A stretch of DNA of 8,225 nucleotides from Dehalococcoidia bacterium (GTDB lineage Bacteria > Chloroflexota > Dehalococcoidia > GIF9 > AB-539-J10), in NCBI GenBank assembly GCA_030606165.1, contig JAUWGZ010000056.1, forward strand, positions 1-8,225. The letters are read 5' to 3'. The stretch's first letter is position 1, and each line of letters opens with the position of its first letter. Made by a program: the position numbers and the translations under genes. Under the pieces are notes generated by a model. That model was given only the letters and a program-made list of their open reading frames with translations. It did no database searches and had not been told where the DNA came from. This document shows positions 6,143 to 8,225 of this stretch, in pieces.

Positions 6143-6148
6143 TATAAT
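6143..6148 (+). promoter_or_regulatory. Perfect -10 box ahead of the acetyltransferase gene
   Basis: TATAAT lies 29 bases before the ATG at 6178. Nothing resembling TTGACA stands 16-18 bases upstream, so this is only half a promoter. It may nonetheless separate the acetyltransferase gene from the ABC operon, after a 93-base gap. Confidence 0.35.
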
Positions 6149-6177
6149 CAGGCGAACCAGCGAGGCATTTTACCTCT

Positions 6178-6612
6178 ATGAGTAAATTTAGCTATAAACT
6201 GGTGACAGGCGATGTCGAGTTGCAAGAGGCCTTCAAGGTGAGGAGGCAGGTTTTTGTCCGGGAGCAGGGCATCTCAGAGGAACTGGTGTTCGATGAGCAC
6301 GACAGGGAAGCGCTGCATATGGTGGTCAAAGATGGAGAGAGAGTTATCGGCACTGCCAGAGTTCAATTTTTGGCCGGCAACCAGGCCAAGCTGGAGAGAA
6401 TGGCTATTTTAAAACATTACCGCCGTAAAGGCATCGGAAAAGAGATGCTGCTGTTTTTGGATGCAGTATGGAAGGCTAAACAAGTGCAACAAGTAATTAT
6501 CCACGCCCAACTTGAAGTCGTTCCCTTCTATAAGTTGTGCGGCTTTGACGAATTGGGCTTGCCTTTTCGGGAAGCTGGCATCAAACACATAAAGATGCGC
6601 AAACAAGTTTGA
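6178..6612 (+). CDS. GNAT family N-acetyltransferase (ElaA/YjcF-like)
   Basis: A small soluble acetyltransferase predicted to move an acetyl group from acetyl-CoA to an amine; the acceptor is unknown. The 144 residues match the single-domain GNAT fold. VRRQVFVREQGI (21-32) is typical of the ElaA/YjcF group. LERMAILKHYRRKGIGKEML (72-91) contains the acetyl-CoA pyrophosphate loop RRKGIG (82-87). HAQLEVVPFYKLCGF (109-123) is the later core block, and FREAGIKHIKM (130-140) the usual closing motif. The only Shine-Dalgarno candidate, GAGG at 6162-6165, is far from the ATG, so initiation may be weak. The gene is flanked by gaps of 93 and 156 bases and seems to be a separate unit, with no clear link to either neighbour. 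Confidence 0.92.
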   Translation: MSKFSYKLVTGDVELQEAFKVRRQVFVREQGISEELVFDEHDREALHMVVKDGERVIGTARVQFLAGNQAKLERMAILKHYRRKGIGKEMLLFLDAVWKAKQVQQVIIHAQLEVVPFYKLCGFDELGLPFREAGIKHIKMRKQV

Positions 6613-6632
6613 CCCGGTTGGCTGAATGACGA

Positions 6633-6653
6633 GCAGCACCGTTGTGATGCTGC
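6633..6653 (+). other. Hairpin after the acetyltransferase gene
   Basis: GCAGCA (6633-6638) pairs perfectly with TGCTGC (6648-6653) around a nine-base loop, 20 bases after the stop codon. GGGGTAA follows instead of a T run, so if it ends transcription it is not by the classical intrinsic route. Confidence 0.35.
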
Positions 6654-6664
6654 GGGGTAAGGGC

Positions 6665-6693
6665 TTGACAAGAGCCGATGTGGGTTGTAGCAT
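6665..6693 (+). promoter_or_regulatory. sigma70-type promoter of the exported-protein operon
   Basis: A perfect -35 hexamer TTGACA (6665-6670) and TAGCAT (6688-6693, four of six) are separated by the ideal 17 bases. Transcription should begin near 6700, giving a leader of about 70 bases. This leader contains the small hairpin TTCGG/CCGAA (6703-6717). Confidence 0.6.
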
Positions 6694-6768
6694 TTCACCT
6701 TATTCGGTTTGTCCGAAAACGACTGACCCAATAGAGTAAGCAGAGTTTCATCAAATTCGGAAGGGTAG

Positions 6769-7329
6769 ATGAAGGCAGTAATCACGAGCATTGTGGCAGC
6801 CATTATCCTGGCTTTAATCCCTTGTTTGCCACCACTAGTCGAGGGTAGCAGTGGAGAAGTAACTATCACCATGAATACAGAATCGGTGATGGCTATTACA
6901 TTGTCTCAAACAAATTGGCCAATAGGAGACGTAGCTTCAAACACAGAGAAGATGACAAGTCCAGCTGCGACGTGGTGCACTATAACCAACAGCGGTAATG
7001 CTAATATCAATATTTATATTCAAGGTGAAGATGCTAAATGGGTTGATAATCCTGGCGCATATAAGTGGATATTAAGCAATGATGAAACTAACGGTAAGCA
7101 TGAATATGTGTTGTGGTATCACATTGCAATGGACACAGCAGACAGTTATACCTTTATCACCACAACAGAAACCGAAATGAAAAGAATTAAGAATGGAAGC
7201 ACAAGCACATTAAACCTTCGTGCTCATGATGATTATGCTCAATTTGGGCTGAAGTTGCTAACTCCTACCTTCTTCTATGGTAGCAGGCAAATGGAAACTC
7301 ATATCACTATAAGTGCAGTGGCTGCCTAA
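6769..7329 (+). CDS. Small exported protein, likely beta-rich (paralogue A)
   Basis: I do not recognise a named family with certainty. The first 26 or so residues form a signal peptide with a hydrophobic core at 4-20 and a plausible cleavage site after VEG (24-26). The remaining 160 residues alternate hydrophobic and Ser/Thr/Asn residues as in beta-sandwich proteins. The mature part opens GEVTITM and closes HITISAVAA at the very C-terminus. It is a clear paralogue of the next gene: both share GEDA (87-89 region), YKW (98-100), NGK (108-110), FGLKLLTP (159-166) and the ITISAV ending. Residues 65-80 (AATWCTITNSGNANIN) resemble a repeat-like segment I associate with uncharacterised exported proteins of Chloroflexota and archaea. 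GGAAGGG (6759-6765) precedes the ATG at a tight spacing. The stop overlaps the next start by one base. By eye its base composition is more AT-rich than the transporter genes. Confidence 0.85.
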   Translation: MKAVITSIVAAIILALIPCLPPLVEGSSGEVTITMNTESVMAITLSQTNWPIGDVASNTEKMTSPAATWCTITNSGNANINIYIQGEDAKWVDNPGAYKWILSNDETNGKHEYVLWYHIAMDTADSYTFITTTETEMKRIKNGSTSTLNLRAHDDYAQFGLKLLTPTFFYGSRQMETHITISAVAA

Positions 7330-7949
7330 TGAAACAAATGAAATTAACGCTATTAAGGGGAAAGGAAATAAAGATAGGTATTGTAAGTATTTTATTAGCT
7401 ATTGTCTTGGTTTTAATTCCCTATCCGCCGGCATTAGCTCAGGGCAGCGGCACAATAACCATCACCATGACTGGAGCTTATGAGATTTCTATTACCGTGA
7501 GCCCGGCAAGTTGGGGTCCTGTCGGGGGAGCTACGGTGAAACCGAATACACCATATGAAACAGACTCGACGTGGTTCACCTTGGCTATTGGTGGTAATTG
7601 CGGTGTGAATACTTTTGTCGCGGGCGAAGATGCTGTGTGTGCTGAGGATTCTACATATAAATGGGCGTTAAGCAGCGACAGAAACAATGGTAAGGGTATA
7701 TATGTGCTTTTGTTTAAATTAGATGAAGCATATGGCTACGGGCCTGAATATATACTTATTCCTAAGGCTTCAGATGAGTCACTAGGGGAAGTATTCTATC
7801 CCACTAGCCTTGGTCCTGGTGATTCGAAGAAATTCGGGCTGAAATTGCTAACGCCTGAACCTGATTTTACTAAAGATGGAACTGGCTACTTCTCAGTTGG
7901 TGATGCAACAATGCAAACCCAAATCACCATAAGCGCCGTAACTGCCTGA
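7329..7949 (+). CDS. Small exported protein, likely beta-rich (paralogue B)
   Basis: A diverged tandem duplicate of the preceding gene, 206 residues against 186. It has a signal peptide with a longer basic start (MKQMKLTLLRGKEIKIG), a hydrophobic core at 18-30 and a cleavage site after ALA (35-37). The mature protein then begins GSGTITITM, close to the GEVTITM of its partner. Shared blocks are TWFT (81-84), AGEDA (98-102), YKWALS (110-115), NGK (120-122), FGLKLLTP (169-176) and QITISAVTA at the end. Extra length lies mainly in the middle (about 131-165) and before the last strand. Its ATG overlaps the upstream TAA (TAATG), and no Shine-Dalgarno sequence is visible, so translation is probably coupled to the first gene. 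A second in-frame ATG nine bases on is an alternative start. Function unknown; secretion and a beta-sandwich fold are inferences. Confidence 0.85.
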   Translation: MKQMKLTLLRGKEIKIGIVSILLAIVLVLIPYPPALAQGSGTITITMTGAYEISITVSPASWGPVGGATVKPNTPYETDSTWFTLAIGGNCGVNTFVAGEDAVCAEDSTYKWALSSDRNNGKGIYVLLFKLDEAYGYGPEYILIPKASDESLGEVFYPTSLGPGDSKKFGLKLLTPEPDFTKDGTGYFSVGDATMQTQITISAVTA

Positions 7950-8225
7950 TGGTAAGGCGTATCAAATTAGCTGGGCTCATTGCCGCTTTACCGGTCATCT
8001 TACTGCCCTCTCTTACTCTGGCTCAGGACGTTAACTTCGGCGTCTCCCCCGCCGAGGTACACATAGATAACTTGTCCCCGGGAGGGGCAGCGGAATTCGA
8101 GCTGACCATTCACAATAAGGAGGAGCTAGCTCATAATTTTACCATCGCTATCTTTCAGCCTCCGGAAGAGGAAAGAAGGGAAGGGAGGGCTGAGTTCCCC
8201 GATGATAGCTGGATAAGCTTTTCCT
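7949..8225 (+). CDS. Exported protein with N-terminal Ig-like domain (3' end outside window)
   Basis: The frame from ATG 7949 stays open for 92 codons to the window end. It begins with a signal peptide: MVRRIK, a hydrophobic stretch to about residue 20, and likely cleavage after LTLA (22-25). Next comes FGVSPAEVHIDNLSPGGAAEF, with ELTIHNKEE and NFTIAIF after it. This strand pattern, with a PG turn followed by an alternating strand, is typical of Ig-like surface domains such as NEW3 or the DUF916 (WxL-associated) type. It ends in DDSWISFS, resembling the start of a further strand. Its ATG overlaps the previous TGA (TGATG), making it the third coupled gene of the operon. Such proteins often carry a C-terminal membrane anchor, which would lie outside this window. 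Secretion is well supported; the domain name is tentative. Confidence 0.8.
   Translation, partial: MVRRIKLAGLIAALPVILLPSLTLAQDVNFGVSPAEVHIDNLSPGGAAEFELTIHNKEELAHNFTIAIFQPPEEERREGRAEFPDDSWISFS

Noticed and set aside
6528..6872. Minus-strand open frame across the acetyltransferase end and the operon promoter
   Set aside because: It covers parts of two plus-strand genes plus the promoter and has no recognisable motif or convincing ribosome site.

Overview
The window looks like a piece of an environmental bacterial chromosome, most likely from Chloroflexota (Dehalococcoidia-like). That placement is an inference. It rests on a dispersed repeat of a type I recall from such genomes, on the style of the small exported proteins at the right end, and on the overall mix of genes; no marker here proves it. 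Every gene I can support lies on the + strand.

Left end (1-760): the 3' end of rpsI (ribosomal protein S9) enters from outside the window. A 352-base stretch without a gene follows. It holds hairpins and a degenerate, palindromic copy of a dispersed repeat. Then come two adjacent tRNA genes, tRNA-Gln(CUG) and tRNA-Glu(CUC), both with encoded CCA ends and preceded by a good sigma70-type promoter with a perfect TATAAT box.

Middle (762-6084): trpS (tryptophanyl-tRNA synthetase) is followed by a dehydrogenase of the Glu/Leu/Phe/Val family with an unusual N-terminal extension. Next is a complete three-gene ABC importer (binding protein, permease, ATPase) of the ABC_sub_bind / TrpXYZ-like type, which in characterised members moves aromatic amino acids. 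The binding protein and permease genes both start with TTG behind good Shine-Dalgarno sequences. Read together, these genes suggest uptake, deamination and tRNA charging of an aromatic or branched amino acid; this is a hypothesis from context.

Right end (6178-8225): a stand-alone GNAT acetyltransferase of the ElaA/YjcF type is followed by a good promoter (TTGACA, 17 bases, TAGCAT). That promoter leads into three exported-protein genes joined by one-base stop/start overlaps. The first two are diverged tandem paralogues, small secreted proteins likely rich in beta strand. The third, cut by the window end, begins with a signal peptide and an Ig-like domain. This cluster is the least explained part of the window and may encode a cell-surface assembly.
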